Source of the DNA: Microbacterium halimionae
GTDB taxonomy: Bacteria; Actinomycetota; Actinomycetes; Actinomycetales; Microbacteriaceae
Direction: 5' to 3'
NCBI RefSeq assembly: GCF_011761265.1
Contig: NZ_JAAOZB010000001.1
Location: 558,001-622,000 of the forward strand
DNA length: 64,000 bases
A model generated the notes under the pieces. It did not search any database. It had not been told where the DNA came from and worked only from the letters and a program-made list of their open reading frames with translations. Shown here piece after piece: positions 6,985 to 18,399 of this stretch. Numbering within the stretch: position 1 is the first letter of the stretch; each line of letters starts with the position of its first letter. Both the position numbers and the translations under genes were made by a program.

Positions 6985-7675
6985 GCCCGTCTCACCTGGT
7001 CGTGAAACGCGAACCAGACCCCGAGATTTGGCAGCGCCACACCGAGGAAGTCGCGCAGCTCCGCGAGCAACTGCGCGCCGTCCCGCTCGACGACCGCGAC
7101 ACCTGGTCGACCACGTCGCACGGTAGACCGCGGGCGCCTTCGCGACGTGGTCGAATGCGGTCGAGGAGACGCCCGGCGACCTGGCCGAGGCATCCGACGC
7201 CCTTGCGAAGTGTGCCCAGACCTACCGACACCCGGTGAAGCCGCAGCGGGCCGGTCGGGTCGCTATGTCGGGGGCGACGATGCTCCTCGCCAGCGTCGCG
7301 CAAGGCGGCTAGGGAACGTCCGCGCAGCTCGCACTCCTGCGCCAGCTCATTAACCTCTCCGAGACCGTCTACGACGCCGCCACAGCTGCAGGAGAAGCGC
7401 GCCAGGCGGCCAAGGTCGCCACCGCTGTGCGGGAGCGCGTGATGAACGTGCGCCGCCAGCTCGAAGCCGCACCCGTAGCCACGTCGACGGCGACCACACC
7501 GAAGGTCGACCGCTCCGCGATCGTCGACGCATCCGTACACGAAGCCCTCGACATCATGCAGCGCGCGGAGGAGAACCGCAGCAAGACCACCGGCTCGCCG
7601 GTCCCGCCACAGGTAGACCCGGCGCGGCCGCGCACCACGACGAAACCGGGCGCAGATCACGGCCCAGAGCGATGA
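6985..7675 (+). pseudogene. C-terminal remnant of a conjugative relaxase-like protein
   Basis: One frame begins about VVKREPDPEIWQRHTEEVAQ and runs to TWSTTSHG. Near 7125-7140 the reading continues only in another frame as GAFATWSNAVEETPGDLAEA. That frame meets an in-frame TAG at 7310-7312 and resumes as TSAQLALLRQLINLSETVYD through to the TGA at 7673-7675. The Ala/Arg-rich helical character and the position directly before a coiled-coil gene resemble the C-terminal part of relaxases of actinobacterial integrative elements. The N-terminal catalytic domain with its histidine triad is missing. The identification rests on resemblance and context, so the family call is moderate; the decay is directly visible. 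Confidence 0.5.
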
Positions 7676-7690
7676 GGAAGCAGTCAGATC

Positions 7691-8543
7691 ATGGCCGATG
7701 AAAGCGACGGCATCGAGGAGGCCTTCGACGGGCAGCTCCGCGCCGCCGTGACGGCGGCGGGGCGGATCGGTGAAGCCCTCGCACGCGCCCGCGAGGACGC
7801 AGCTCGACGAGCACAGGCACAGGCACAGGCACAGAGTGAGCGGGAAGCCCGCGAACTGTCGTCACGGTTCGAGGCAGAGAAGCGCGCGGCTCGCGTCGAG
7901 CTGGGGAGCGTATACCGCTCCGACTGGTGGGACCGAGCCACACCGGAGCAGATCGGCGGCGCGTTCACCACGGCGCGCGTGGGGATCGGAAGACCCCGAA
8001 GCCGTGCGCGCGGAGGGCCGCATCCGCGACGAGCTCCGCACCCGCTTCGGCGTCGACGTGAACAACACCGGCGCCGATCCCGCGGCCGTACAGGCGGCCG
8101 TCGAGGCCGAGCAGCTACGCCGGCAGTCGGACACGGAGCGGCAGCGCAGCGCCACCGAGCAGGCCGAGGACGCCGCGCTCTCCTGTCAGGCCGACGAGAC
8201 AGACCGCACAGCCGAAGCGGCGCGCACGAGCGCCGAAGTCGCTCCCGACGAGGGCGAACGGGAACAGGCTCAGGTGCAGGCCGAGCGCGAGCAGAACCGC
8301 GCCGACGCGACCCGCGAGAAGGCCGAGCCGCTGTACGACTCCGAGGAACGCCGAGAGCGCGACGCCGACAAGCTCGAACAGCGCGACGTCGGCAAAGACG
8401 CCGTCAGCGCCAAGATGGCGGCCGACGTCAGCCAGAGCAAGCCCGCCACCGCCGCGGTGAAGGCGCAGCAGACACAGAGCGCGAAGGCGCGACCGACCCT
8501 GTCGCGGTCGCCTAAGCTGCAGCGCACAGACATGGGGCGTTAA
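7691..8543 (+). pseudogene. Coiled-coil protein of a conjugative element, frameshifted
   Basis: An ATG at 7691 with gaggaag upstream opens a protein starting MADESDGIEEAFDGQLRAAV. It includes an AQAQAQAQ run from tandem caggca repeats and YRSDWWDRATPEQIGGAFTT. At about 7980 the frame breaks and the protein continues one base over, as WGSEDPEAVRAEGRIRDELR to the end, RTDMGR. The break fits loss of two bases or gain of one. The product would be about 280 residues of charged, Ala/Glu/Arg-rich coiled coil. Genes like this commonly follow the relaxase gene in actinobacterial integrative elements. The spacing to the relaxase remnant is 15 bases, so they were once an operon. Confidence 0.6.
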
Positions 8544-8546
8544 CCG

Positions 8547-8640
8547 GTGGACGAGATCCTCGCGGAAATCTTCGGGATAGGGAACGGGCATGATGACATC
8601 CTCCCTGCCAGCGCTGGGCGGCATTTACAATCAGTCGTCA
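8547..8640 (+). pseudogene. Possible 5' fragment of a third conjugative-element gene
   Basis: A GTG three bases after the preceding stop starts VDEILAEIFGIGNGHDD, which looks like the start of a real protein for some 17 residues. The following sequence loses coding character and runs into the 3' end of a gene on the opposite strand. It is probably a truncated gene start of the same operon. No family is recognisable. Confidence 0.25.
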
Positions 8641-8667
8641 TCGATCCGTTCCTCTCGCCCTTCTCAG

Positions 8668-8936
8668 CTACCGCGCTCGGTCTTGCCGACCTGCACCGCT
8701 GCCATTCTTGGCCTCGAACGCCCTCAATCTTTTCTTTGCCTTTCGCCAGAGGAACACGCCGTAGATCCCCATAGCTGCAAAAAACCAGATAGACCTATCG
8801 ACCAGAGGTCCCAGCCCCGGAGTGTCGTGGAGTAGTAGACGAAATTTCCCAAAGCGAAGAAGGCTCCCACGAACGTCACGACTTTTGCCCACAGAAGCGC
8901 CCGCTCCATCGACATCCGCGACTGGATAAGGGACAT
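8668..8936 (-). pseudogene. Small two-helix membrane protein, frameshifted in an A/T run
   Basis: The ATG at 8936 opens MSLIQSRMSMERALLWAKVV and a first membrane helix up to about residue 32, then WDLWSIGLSGF. At the six-A run 8779-8784 the natural continuation shifts frame to FAAMGIYGVFLWRKAKKRL, giving a second helix and a basic tail, with stop TAG at 8668-8670. The two halves fit together as one 89-residue protein with two helices. I do not recognise a family. The lesion is in a homopolymer, so a read error is an alternative to true decay. Confidence 0.5.
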
Positions 8937-9052
8937 CAGCTTCTCAATCCCGGATCAGACATTTGGCCAGCGCGGGTCCCACTCGGGTTCACATACAAAA
9001 TTGATTCGCCCTGGGTTTCGTTCCGATATTTTCATCTGTGAAGGTTGGAACG

Positions 9053-9367
9053 ATGTCGAGAATTTATCCACCCGAGTTTCGGGAACGAGCGCTGAGGTTG
9101 CTGGCCGAGGTCCGTGCTGACCATCCGTCCGATTGGGCCGCGTTCACTCATGCCGCAGGCAAGCTCGGAGTGAACCCTGAAACCCTGCGGAACTGGACTC
9201 GTGCAGCGCAAGTCGATGCCGGTCATCGCCCGGGACTGACGAGCGAAGCGCAGGCGGAGATCACGCGACTGGAGAAGCAGGTGCGCGAGCTGGAGCGCGC
9301 GAACGAGATATTGAAGGCAGCATCTGTGTTTTTCGCGAAGGAACTCGACCGTCCCACGACGCGATGA
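9053..9367 (+). CDS. IS3-family OrfA (helix-turn-helix protein)
   Basis: The product starts MSRIYPPEFRERALRLLAEV, has a helix-turn-helix over about residues 5-60 (LGVNPETLRNW) and a leucine-zipper-like coiled coil (EITRLEKQVRELERANEILK) near the end, in 104 residues. This is the usual OrfA of the IS3 family, which binds the terminal repeats and, as a fusion with OrfB, acts as transposase. A GTG at 9038 is an alternative start. The stop TGA at 9365-9367 overlaps the ATG of orfB (ATGA), so OrfB would be made by coupling or by frameshifting in the overlap. The gene is intact. Confidence 0.9.
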   Translation: MSRIYPPEFRERALRLLAEVRADHPSDWAAFTHAAGKLGVNPETLRNWTRAAQVDAGHRPGLTSEAQAEITRLEKQVRELERANEILKAASVFFAKELDRPTTR

Positions 9368-10291
9368 TCCGGTTCATCACTGAACACAGGGATCGTTTCG
9401 GGGTCGAGGCCATCTGCCGGGTGCTCCGCGCGGCAGTTCGTGGGTTCATCACCAGCCGCGGGTACCGGGCAGCCGTGCGCCGTGGACCGTCGGCTCGTTC
9501 GTTGTCCGATCAGGTGTTGGGTGCGGAGATCGAACGCCTCCACTCGGAAAACTACGGCGTCTATGGGGGCGCGGAAAATGCACGCACTCATGGTGCGGCA
9601 AGGGTGGGTGATTGGTCGTGACCAGACCGCCCGTCTTATGAGGCAGGTTGGCGTTCGCGGCGTGATTCGCAGCAAACGTGTGTTCACGACGAAATCCGAC
9701 CCGGCGGGTGCTCGTCCCATGGATCTCGTGAACCGGCGGTTCCATCCCGAAGCTCCCCGGAGGCTGTGGGTCGCGGACGTCACGTATGTGCGGACCTGGG
9801 CAGGGTTCGCGTATGTCGCGTTCGTCACCGACGCGTATTCGCGCCGCATCGTTGGGTGGAATGTCGCCTCCACGCTGAAAGCGGACGTGTTGCCGTTGCA
9901 GGCGTTAAACATGGCCGCCTGGGACGCTGAGGGGCAGCTTGACTACGTGTCGCACCACTCGGACCACGGGTCGAACTACATGGCGCTGGTCTACACCGAG
10001 CGGATCGTCGAGCTCGGCGCGACCCCGTCGACGGGCACCGTGGGCGACAGCTTTGATAACGCTCTCGCCGAGGCGGTAAACGGGCTTTACAAGACCGAAC
10101 TCATCCGTCGGCAGGGCCCCTGGCGCACCGTCGAGCAGGTCGAAATCGCGACGCTCGAGTACGTGTGGTGGTGGAACAACCAACGCCTTCACGGCGAGCT
10201 CGGAATGCGCACACCCATCGAGACGGAACAGGCGTACTACGCTGGCCCCGAATCACCCTTGGGAACAAACGTTTCTCAAGCCACCAAGTAG
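9364..10291 (+). pseudogene. IS3-family OrfB (DDE integrase core), single frameshift
   Basis: The N-terminal part runs from the ATG at 9364 (MIRFITEHRDRFGVE) to ENYGVYGG. At the five-G run 9565-9569 the expected continuation, ARKMHALMVRQGWVIGRDQ, lies one base over, consistent with one extra G. The rest is a complete rve-type integrase core with the three acidic residues in ADVTYV, HHSDHGS and NALAEAVNGLYK, ending GTNVSQATK. The stop TAG overlaps the right terminal repeat. With the extra base the element cannot move by itself unless ribosomes slip at the G run or the base is a read error. Confidence 0.85.
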
Positions 10292-10351
10292 GAACGAAAC
10301 CCAGGGCGAATCACACGCCAAGAACGCCCACGATGAACTGGCGCTGGTCCG

Positions 10352-11143
10352 ATGCAGGCGATCACGCGTGTGAACCGCACGCTCCGGGACAAGCCCGGCG
10401 GCCTGATAATCGACTACATCGGACTGTTCGCGAACCTGCAGGACGCACTGAAGGAGTACTCGCCGTCCGACGGACACCAGGCCAGCGTGCCGATTGAGGA
10501 GATCGTCGACGAGCTGCTGGAGAAGTAGGACATCGTGCGCGGCATCCTCCACGGCGTCTCCTACGACTCGTCCCCCGGGCTCACTTCATCCCAGCGACTG
10601 GCAGAGTACGCGAAGGTGCTCGACTTCGTGATGTCCGGCCCTGACCGCACGAAGCGGTTCAGCGACGAGGTCCTGGACTCGCTCGCGGAGAAGGAGAAGC
10701 CCAACCTCCAGATGGGTCTGTTGCGGAAGATCCTGAACGACCATATCCGCACCGTGCAGCGCAAGAACTTCGTCCAGGGGCGCAAATTCTCTGAGATGCT
10801 CGACGAGGCGGTGAACCGGTACAGGAACCGATCGCTGTCGACGGCGGAGACCATTGCCGAGGTGGTCTAACTCGCGAAGAACATGCGGGACGACCAGGCG
10901 CGGCACGTGCAGCTCGGCCACGAGACGCTGAAGGCGATCGCTCGCGACCTCGTGAAGTCGGTGCAGCACTCTGCGACGATCGACTGGACCCTCAAAGAAT
11001 CGGTGTTGGCTTTGATGCGCTCGAAGGTGCGCCCGATCCTCACCCGCTACGGCTATCCACCGGATGCCGAGGAGGCTGCCGTCGACCTAGCGATCCAGCA
11101 GGCGGAGGTTTTCGCTGGCAAGCTCGGGGAGATTAGCAGATAG
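10352..11143 (+). pseudogene. hsdR: C-terminal remnant of type I restriction enzyme subunit HsdR
   Basis: One continuous frame gives MQAITRVNRTLRDKPGGL and IDYIGLFANLQDALKEYS, the motif VI region of the HsdR helicase, and ends with ATIDWTLKES and LTRYGYPPDAEEA, the conserved HsdR C terminus. Two stop codons interrupt this frame: TAG at 10526-10528 and TAA at 10868-10870. The junction RDDQARHVQLGHETLKAIA appears shortened by some tens of residues compared with usual HsdR, so an internal deletion is likely too. The endonuclease and most of the helicase are missing, removed at the IS3 right end. No hsdM or hsdS is in the window, so the system is dead here. Confidence 0.85.
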
Positions 11144-11350
11144 CTGATGGGACGCACCCTTGCACGCGGCGGATTCAGTTCCGCGTGATTCTGCGGAACT
11201 CTGCGACGCACCTGGCGCACTCGACCCAACACGCACTACTACCAGATCTCACCATTTCACTACCATTTAGAGTGAAGATCCGGGCCGTGGAGAGAAGAAA
11301 ATCCCCGGTATTCGGCTGTTTCAGCGTAGATTCCGGGGATTCTGGTTCTG
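11144..11350. other. Island edge next to tRNA-Ala, no gene seen
   Basis: These 207 bases lie between the end of the hsdR remnant and the tRNA-Ala gene. A 14-base palindrome-like element, atccccggtatt with a later attccgggga copy, at about 11299-11340 could form a hairpin following the tRNA transcript. No integrase gene or coding frame is recognisable. Confidence 0.4.
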
Positions 11351-11423
11351 TGGAGCCTAGGAGATTCGAACTCCTGACATCCTGCTTGCAAAGCAGGCGC
11401 TCTACCAACTGAGCTAAGGCCCC
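11351..11423 (-). tRNA. tRNA-Ala (TGC)
   Basis: The reverse strand folds as a 73-nucleotide cloverleaf from ggggccttagc to the discriminator A at 11351. The anticodon TGC lies in GCCTGCTTTGCAAGCAGG. The acceptor stem has G3 opposite T70, the G-U pair that identifies alanine tRNAs. TTCGAAT is present in the T loop. CCA is not encoded, consistent with the cca gene in this window. The island lies against its 3' end, a common integration target. Confidence 0.97.
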
Positions 11424-11436
11424 CGGGGAAACGGGG

Positions 11437-11510
11437 TGGGGCTACCTGGACTTGAACCAGGGACCTCTTCATTATCAGTGAAGCGCTCTAACCGCCTGAG
11501 CTATAGCCCC
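11437..11510 (-). tRNA. tRNA-Ile (GAT)
   Basis: The reverse strand folds as a 74-nucleotide cloverleaf starting ggggctatagctcag, with anticodon GAT in CACTGATAATG, T loop GTTCAAGTCC and acceptor end tagcccc. It precedes tRNA-Ala by 13 bases and follows the gyrA/DUF3566-type genes, the usual actinobacterial order. CCA is not encoded. Confidence 0.97.
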
Positions 11511-11594
11511 GTTTTTCTTGACGATTCTCACCGTCAACCTCCAAGACTTTACCCGAAGGATGAGGGTTTTTACTAATCGTGTCGAGGAGTAGAT

Positions 11595-11999
11595 CTAGTT
11601 CGAGGTGAAACCTACCAAAAGGCCGCCCGTCACCTTGACCGCAAGGTTGTAAATGCCCGCCACAACAGCACCAAGCACCGTCACAACGACGAGGTTGAGA
11701 ATAGCGACGACAGCCGCGAAGGCCATAACCTGCGGCAGCCCGATGAAGTCCCGCAAGGATGCTCCACCCTCCGCAACGCTCTGGAAGATCTCATCACCTT
11801 TGTCGATGAGTCCTGTCGTCTGCACGATCATGTAGATCAAGAAGAACGTGACAACTGTCACAATCGCCAGAGCTACTGCTGCCAGAAAAGACAGCTTCAC
11901 CGCCGACCAGAAGTCGATGTAAACAAGTCGCAGGCGGACCTGCTTTGCAGCAGTTTTACTGCCCGACTTCTTCGCGAGCTTGTCGGCTACCGTGCTCAT
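11595..11999 (-). CDS. DUF3566-type membrane protein downstream of gyrA
   Basis: The 134-residue protein has a short basic cytoplasmic start, then two long hydrophobic regions, about residues 30-58 and 90-130, separated by [12 protein letters not shown]. This fits the DUF3566 family, found immediately after gyrA in Actinobacteria. Its function is not established. The ATG overlaps the gyrA stop (ATGA at 11996-11999), so translation is coupled to gyrase. It is followed by the tRNA-Ile gene on the same strand. Confidence 0.85.
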   Translation of the reverse strand: MSTVADKLAKKSGSKTAAKQVRLRLVYIDFWSAVKLSFLAAVALAIVTVVTFFLIYMIVQTTGLIDKGDEIFQSVAEGGASLRDFIGLPQVMAFAAVVAILNLVVVTVLGAVVAGIYNLAVKVTGGLLVGFTSN

Positions 12000-14548
12000 T
12001 CGTCAGTGCTTTCCTCGGGGATGGGATCGGTGGCGCCCGTTGCGCCGTCCTCGGCTGAAGGCTGGGATTCATCAGTGAGACCACGCTCGGAGTTCCGCGC
12101 GATGGCAATGATCTTGTCATTTCCACCGACTCGGGCAAAAACGACACCCATCGTGTCGCGTCCCTTTGCTGGTACCTCAGCCACGGCAGAGCGTACCACC
12201 TTGCCGCTGCCAAGAACCACCAAGACCTCGTCCTCCTCGGTAGCGATCAGGCCGCCCGCCAGGTTGCCGCGATCGTCATTCAAACGCGCGACTTTGATAC
12301 CCAGACCACCACGACTTTGCGTGCGGTACTGATCAACTGAAGTGCGCTTCGCATAGCCACCTTCGGTGACTACAAAGACAAATCCGTCCTCCGAAACGAC
12401 TGAAGCCGATAGCAGCGAGTCATCTTCTCGGAACGACATTCCCTTGACGCCCTCGGTCGCGCGACCCATTGGGCGCAGCGACTCGTCGGTGGCTGTAAAT
12501 CGCAATGACATACCGTGACGGCTAATCAGGAAAACATCGTTTCCCTCGTCGACGAGAAGAGCGCTCGTGACCTCGTCACCCTCACGCAAACGGATCGCGA
12601 TGACTCCACCCTGACGGTTTGTGTCGTACTCGGTGAGCCGCGTCTTCTTCACGAGACCGCCCCGAGTCGCAAGCACGAGATAGGGCGCGACTTCGTAGTC
12701 ACGAATGTCGAGAATCTGCGCGATATCTTCATCCGGCTGAAGGGCAAGGAGGTTAGCGACGTGCTGACCCTTGGCATCCCGGCCGGCCTCAGGAACCTCG
12801 TACGTCTTCGCGCGATACACGCGCCCACGGTTGGTGAAGAACAACAGCCAGTGGTGTGTCGTCGTGACGAAGAAGTGCTCGACAACGTCGTCAGAACGGA
12901 GCTGTGCACCCTTCACGCCTCGACCACCGCGGTGCTGCGACCGGTAATTGTCGCTACGCGTGCGCTTGATATAGCCGTCACGCGTAACCGTCAACACCAT
13001 CTCTTCTTCTGGGATGAGATCTTCGATTGACATGTCGCCGTCAAAGCCGGGCATGATCTCCGTGCGGCGATCATCGCCGAACTTCGCAACGATCTCCGTC
13101 AGCTCATCGCGCACGATGGAGCGCTGCCGCTCCGGATCAGCCAAGATGGCGCGGAAGTCAGCGATCTGTGTCTCGAGATCCGTGGCTTCGTCGATGATTT
13201 TCTGGCGCTCGAGAGCTGCAAGGCGACGCAACTGCATTGCGAGGATCGCATCAGCCTGAATGTCATCGATCTCGAGCAGGCTCTTCAGCCCTGTGCGGGC
13301 CTCATCGACTGTCGGCGACCGACGGATAAGAGCAATAACCTCGTCAAGCGCGTCAAGAGCCTTGAGGTACGCACGCAAAATGTGCATACGCTCTTCTGCT
13401 TTACGCAGACGATATGTTGTGCGCCGCACGATCACAGTGATCTGGTGAGTGATCCAGTGCGAGATGAAACCGTCGAGGGGGAGCGTTCGCGGAACGCCAT
13501 CGACGATGGCGAGCATGTTCGCGCCGAAGTTCTCCTGCAGCTGCGTGTGCTTGTAAAGATTGTTGAGAACAACCTTGGCAACAGCATCCCGCTTCAGAAC
13601 GATGACCAGACGCTGACCCGTGCGATCTGACGTCTCATCGCGGATATCAGCAATCCCAGTGATCTTGCCCTCGCGAGCGAGATCACTGATCTTCACAGCG
13701 ACGTTATCCGGGTTGACCTGGTACGGAAGCTCCGTGATGACGAGGCACGTACGACCCTGCAGCTCTTCGACGTTGACGACTGCGCGCATCGTGATCGAGC
13801 CGCGGCCCGTGCGATAGGCCTCGCGAACTCCGCGAACACCGAGAATCTGCGCGCCAGTGGGAAAGTCAGGACCCGGGATACGGGCCATGAGAGCTTCGAG
13901 CAACTCTTCGCGCGAAGCATCCGGGTTTTCAAGCGCCCAAAGCGCGCCGTTTGAGACTTCACGGAGATTGTGGGGCGGAATGTTCGTTGCCATTCCCACG
14001 GCAATTCCCACAGAGCCGTTGACCAAGAGGTTCGGGAAGCGCGCCGGCAGCACGACCGGCTCTTGGGTCTGTCCGTCATAGTTATCTTCGAAGTCGACGG
14101 TGTCTTCTTCGATATCGCGCACCATCTCGAGCGCGAGCGGGGCCATCTTGGTCTCGGTGTAGCGAGGAGCCGCGGCGCCCTGGTTACCGGGAGAGCCGAA
14201 GTTTCCCTGTCCAAGCGCGAGTGGATACCGCAGCGACCAAGGCTGAACGAGACGCACAAGTGCGTCATAGATGGGGGAGTCACCGTGCGGGTGATACTGC
14301 CCCATGACCTCCCCGACAATACGGGCGCACTTCGAGAAGGACTTGTCGGGGCGGAAACCACCGTCGTACATGCCGTAGATGACCCGGCGGTGCACTGGCT
14401 TCAAACCGTCCTCGACGCGAGGGAGTGCTCGTCCGACGATGACACTCATCGCATAGTCGAGGTAGCTCCGCTGCATCTCGGCTTGCAGATCGACCTGGTC
14501 GATATTTCCGTGGTTGTGGATGGGCTCGGGGCGCTCTTCGTCAGCCAT
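11996..14548 (-). CDS. gyrA: DNA gyrase subunit A
   Basis: This 850-residue protein has the full GyrA layout: breakage-reunion domain with catalytic Tyr130 in AAAPRYTE, coiled-coil arm, and six-blade C-terminal beta-pinwheel opened by a GyrA-box-like QHRGGRG. GyrA cuts and rejoins DNA within the A2B2 gyrase that adds negative supercoils. In the segment that governs quinolone response, GDSPIYD at 89-95, Ser91 and Asp95 are the residues usually linked to susceptibility. The tail after about residue 820 is acidic and low in complexity. It lies 29 bases downstream of gyrB, and the two form an operon with the following DUF3566-type gene. Confidence 0.97.
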   Translation of the reverse strand: MADEERPEPIHNHGNIDQVDLQAEMQRSYLDYAMSVIVGRALPRVEDGLKPVHRRVIYGMYDGGFRPDKSFSKCARIVGEVMGQYHPHGDSPIYDALVRLVQPWSLRYPLALGQGNFGSPGNQGAAAPRYTETKMAPLALEMVRDIEEDTVDFEDNYDGQTQEPVVLPARFPNLLVNGSVGIAVGMATNIPPHNLREVSNGALWALENPDASREELLEALMARIPGPDFPTGAQILGVRGVREAYRTGRGSITMRAVVNVEELQGRTCLVITELPYQVNPDNVAVKISDLAREGKITGIADIRDETSDRTGQRLVIVLKRDAVAKVVLNNLYKHTQLQENFGANMLAIVDGVPRTLPLDGFISHWITHQITVIVRRTTYRLRKAEERMHILRAYLKALDALDEVIALIRRSPTVDEARTGLKSLLEIDDIQADAILAMQLRRLAALERQKIIDEATDLETQIADFRAILADPERQRSIVRDELTEIVAKFGDDRRTEIMPGFDGDMSIEDLIPEEEMVLTVTRDGYIKRTRSDNYRSQHRGGRGVKGAQLRSDDVVEHFFVTTTHHWLLFFTNRGRVYRAKTYEVPEAGRDAKGQHVANLLALQPDEDIAQILDIRDYEVAPYLVLATRGGLVKKTRLTEYDTNRQGGVIAIRLREGDEVTSALLVDEGNDVFLISRHGMSLRFTATDESLRPMGRATEGVKGMSFREDDSLLSASVVSEDGFVFVVTEGGYAKRTSVDQYRTQSRGGLGIKVARLNDDRGNLAGGLIATEEDEVLVVLGSGKVVRSAVAEVPAKGRDTMGVVFARVGGNDKIIAIARNSERGLTDESQPSAEDGATGATDPIPEESTDE

Positions 14549-14577
14549 ATCTCGTTCTCAGTTCTGTCGCTACTCGA

Positions 14578-16656
<2,079 letters not shown>

Positions 16657-16736
16657 CTATCAAGTGGAGCGGGTTGGCGCGGCATTGTGCGGTCCTGTGA
16701 CGCGATCAAATCAATTAACCCAAGGCGGGAGATGGG

Positions 16737-17234
16737 TTACCCGTAGGTATCTCGCGGACCACGCCCTGAAACCGTTCTGGGACCCCATTTCCAGGAGGGG
16801 ACGTCTGGCCCGATGAAGCGGATAGCTTGCACACCTGCGTCAGGGAAGCGGCGAGTCAGTTCTGTGAGTATTTGAGATCGCATCAGTTGCAGTTGCTTCG
16901 CCCAGGCCGTCGAGTCGCATTGCACAACGAGCGTTCCGTCGTTGAGTCCCACTGGTCGCGTGTGTTTTGCCGTATCGTCGCCCGCAACATCAGCCCATTG
17001 CAAGACAATGTCTTCGCGAGCGAGTTGAGGCTCCCACCCGGCTTCACGTGTGAGCGTCGCGAGCACATCTCCTACTCCGTGTGGGTCACGCCCCGGAGTG
17101 AATGGTCCATGCTCTTCGTCGTCAGGGCTTCGCCTACGACGTCGTTTGGCCCGTGCAGATGGCTGTAGCCCTCGCAACCGCAGGTAGGTGGCGACCGTTT
17201 CCGGGATCGAATCTGGCTCACTCACTGACGTCAC
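16737..17234 (-). CDS. dciA: DciA-type helicase operator protein (DUF721)
   Basis: The 165-residue protein has a basic, disordered stretch (RAKRRRRRS, residues 25-35) and then a DUF721 domain with WADVAGDD...TRPVGLNDGTLVVQ, followed by a helix and strand pair. DciA proteins assist loading of the replicative helicase DnaB in the many bacteria that lack DnaC or DnaI, and Actinobacteria are among them. The GTG start at 17234 overlaps the end of recF by 17 bases. The position recF-dciA-gyrB is the conserved one. Confidence 0.85.
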   Translation of the reverse strand: MTSVSEPDSIPETVATYLRLRGLQPSARAKRRRRRSPDDEEHGPFTPGRDPHGVGDVLATLTREAGWEPQLAREDIVLQWADVAGDDTAKHTRPVGLNDGTLVVQCDSTAWAKQLQLMRSQILTELTRRFPDAGVQAIRFIGPDVPSWKWGPRTVSGRGPRDTYG

Positions 17235-18363
17235 CCGAGATTTGACCCGCTTCTACGCGAACAGTGTGAGCTCTGAGTGCAGAGGGAACATCTGCCTCAA
17301 CCGCAGCTGTCACGATGACCTGTTCGTACGCGCTCACGAGGTCCGCCAGACGAGTGCGTCTATGCACATCAAGCTCCGCAAAGACGTCGTCCAAAATTAG
17401 AACCGGATCGCCGAGACGAGAATCTGCGCGAAGGAGTTCCGCAGATGCGAGGCGAAGCGCAAGCGCAACAGACCACGACTCCCCGTGCGATGCATAGCCC
17501 TTGACCGGCAGATTGCGGATACTCAAGTTCAGGTCATCGCGATGTGGACCAACGAGCGTGACCCCGCGCTCAAGTTCCGCGGCCCGCCGGTTTTTCAACG
17601 CCGCTCGGAATGCTGTCTCAATATCGGAGATAGCCATCGCCTCTTGCGGTGGCGTGTCGTCATCACCGTGGAGTGACAAACTCCAGGATGCTGTCGGGTT
17701 GTGGTCTGCACCCGCGATCGATGTATACGCGGATGAGAGGGGTGAGGCCAGTGCGGAAGTCATCTCGGCCCGTGCGTTGATCACCTGGGTCCCAAGCGCC
17801 ACCAGCTTGTCGTCCCACACATCGAGAGTTGAGAGTGAATCCGCGCGAAGACCCCGAGCGCGTGCAGACTTCAGCAGCGCAGTGCGCTGCTTGACCACCC
17901 GCTCGTAGTCACCGAGCACAGCTGACAGACGTGGAGTTCTTTGCACGAGTAGTTGATCAGCGAAGCGACGTCGGGCAGATGGGTCACCGCGAACAATCGT
18001 GAGATCTTCCGGTGCGAAGAGAACCACTTGCGCGTATCGGGGAAGTTCAGAAGTCTTTACAGGCGCGCCATTGACGCGTGCTTTATTCGAACCTGACTTG
18101 TTTATCTGGACATCGAGCGATATTTGGCGTTCGCCATGACCCAGTCGGGCCCTGACAATCGCGTAATCTGCGCCATCTCGCACCATCGGCGCGTCCATCG
18201 AAACACGATGGGAGCCCAGGGTCGCGAAGAAGGCAATGGCCTCGACGAGATTGGTTTTGCCTTGACCATTACTGCCGACGAAGACGTTGGGACCGGGGCG
18301 CAGCTCAACGTTGGCTTCCGTGTAGTTGCGGAAATCCGTCAGATTCAGCCGTTCGACGATCAC
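17218..18363 (-). CDS. recF: DNA replication and repair protein RecF
   Basis: The 381-residue protein has an ABC-type ATPase with Walker A GSNGQGKTN (Lys36), an ABC signature-like GESWSVALALRLAS, and Walker B LILDDVFAELD near the C terminus. RecF loads RecA at single-strand gaps through RecO and RecR. Start is GTG at 18363, 36 bases downstream of dnaN, in the usual dnaA-dnaN-recF order. No lesions are seen. Confidence 0.95.
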   Translation of the reverse strand: MIVERLNLTDFRNYTEANVELRPGPNVFVGSNGQGKTNLVEAIAFFATLGSHRVSMDAPMVRDGADYAIVRARLGHGERQISLDVQINKSGSNKARVNGAPVKTSELPRYAQVVLFAPEDLTIVRGDPSARRRFADQLLVQRTPRLSAVLGDYERVVKQRTALLKSARARGLRADSLSTLDVWDDKLVALGTQVINARAEMTSALASPLSSAYTSIAGADHNPTASWSLSLHGDDDTPPQEAMAISDIETAFRAALKNRRAAELERGVTLVGPHRDDLNLSIRNLPVKGYASHGESWSVALALRLASAELLRADSRLGDPVLILDDVFAELDVHRRTRLADLVSAYEQVIVTAAVEADVPSALRAHTVRVEAGQISGDVSE

Positions 18364-18399
18364 TTCAAAACCCTAAAGCGCGCCACCGACGCTCGGCAC

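Larger units (their letters stand above)
9002..10313 (+). mobile_element. IS3-family insertion sequence, full length with perfect terminal repeats
   Basis: The element is 1312 bases long and bounded by perfect 23-base inverted repeats at 9002-9024 and 10291-10313, beginning tgattcgccctggg. It contains two overlapping genes, orfA and orfB, as in the IS3 family. No target-site duplication is seen: the four bases before the left end are aaat and those after the right end are cacg. Different sequence on either side, with only the 3' part of hsdR on the right, suggests that a deletion from the element end or a recombination between copies removed flanking DNA. Confidence 0.9.

Noticed and set aside
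7816..7836. Tandem caggca units as a possible regulatory repeat
   Set aside because: They sit inside the coiled-coil gene and simply encode AQ repeats.
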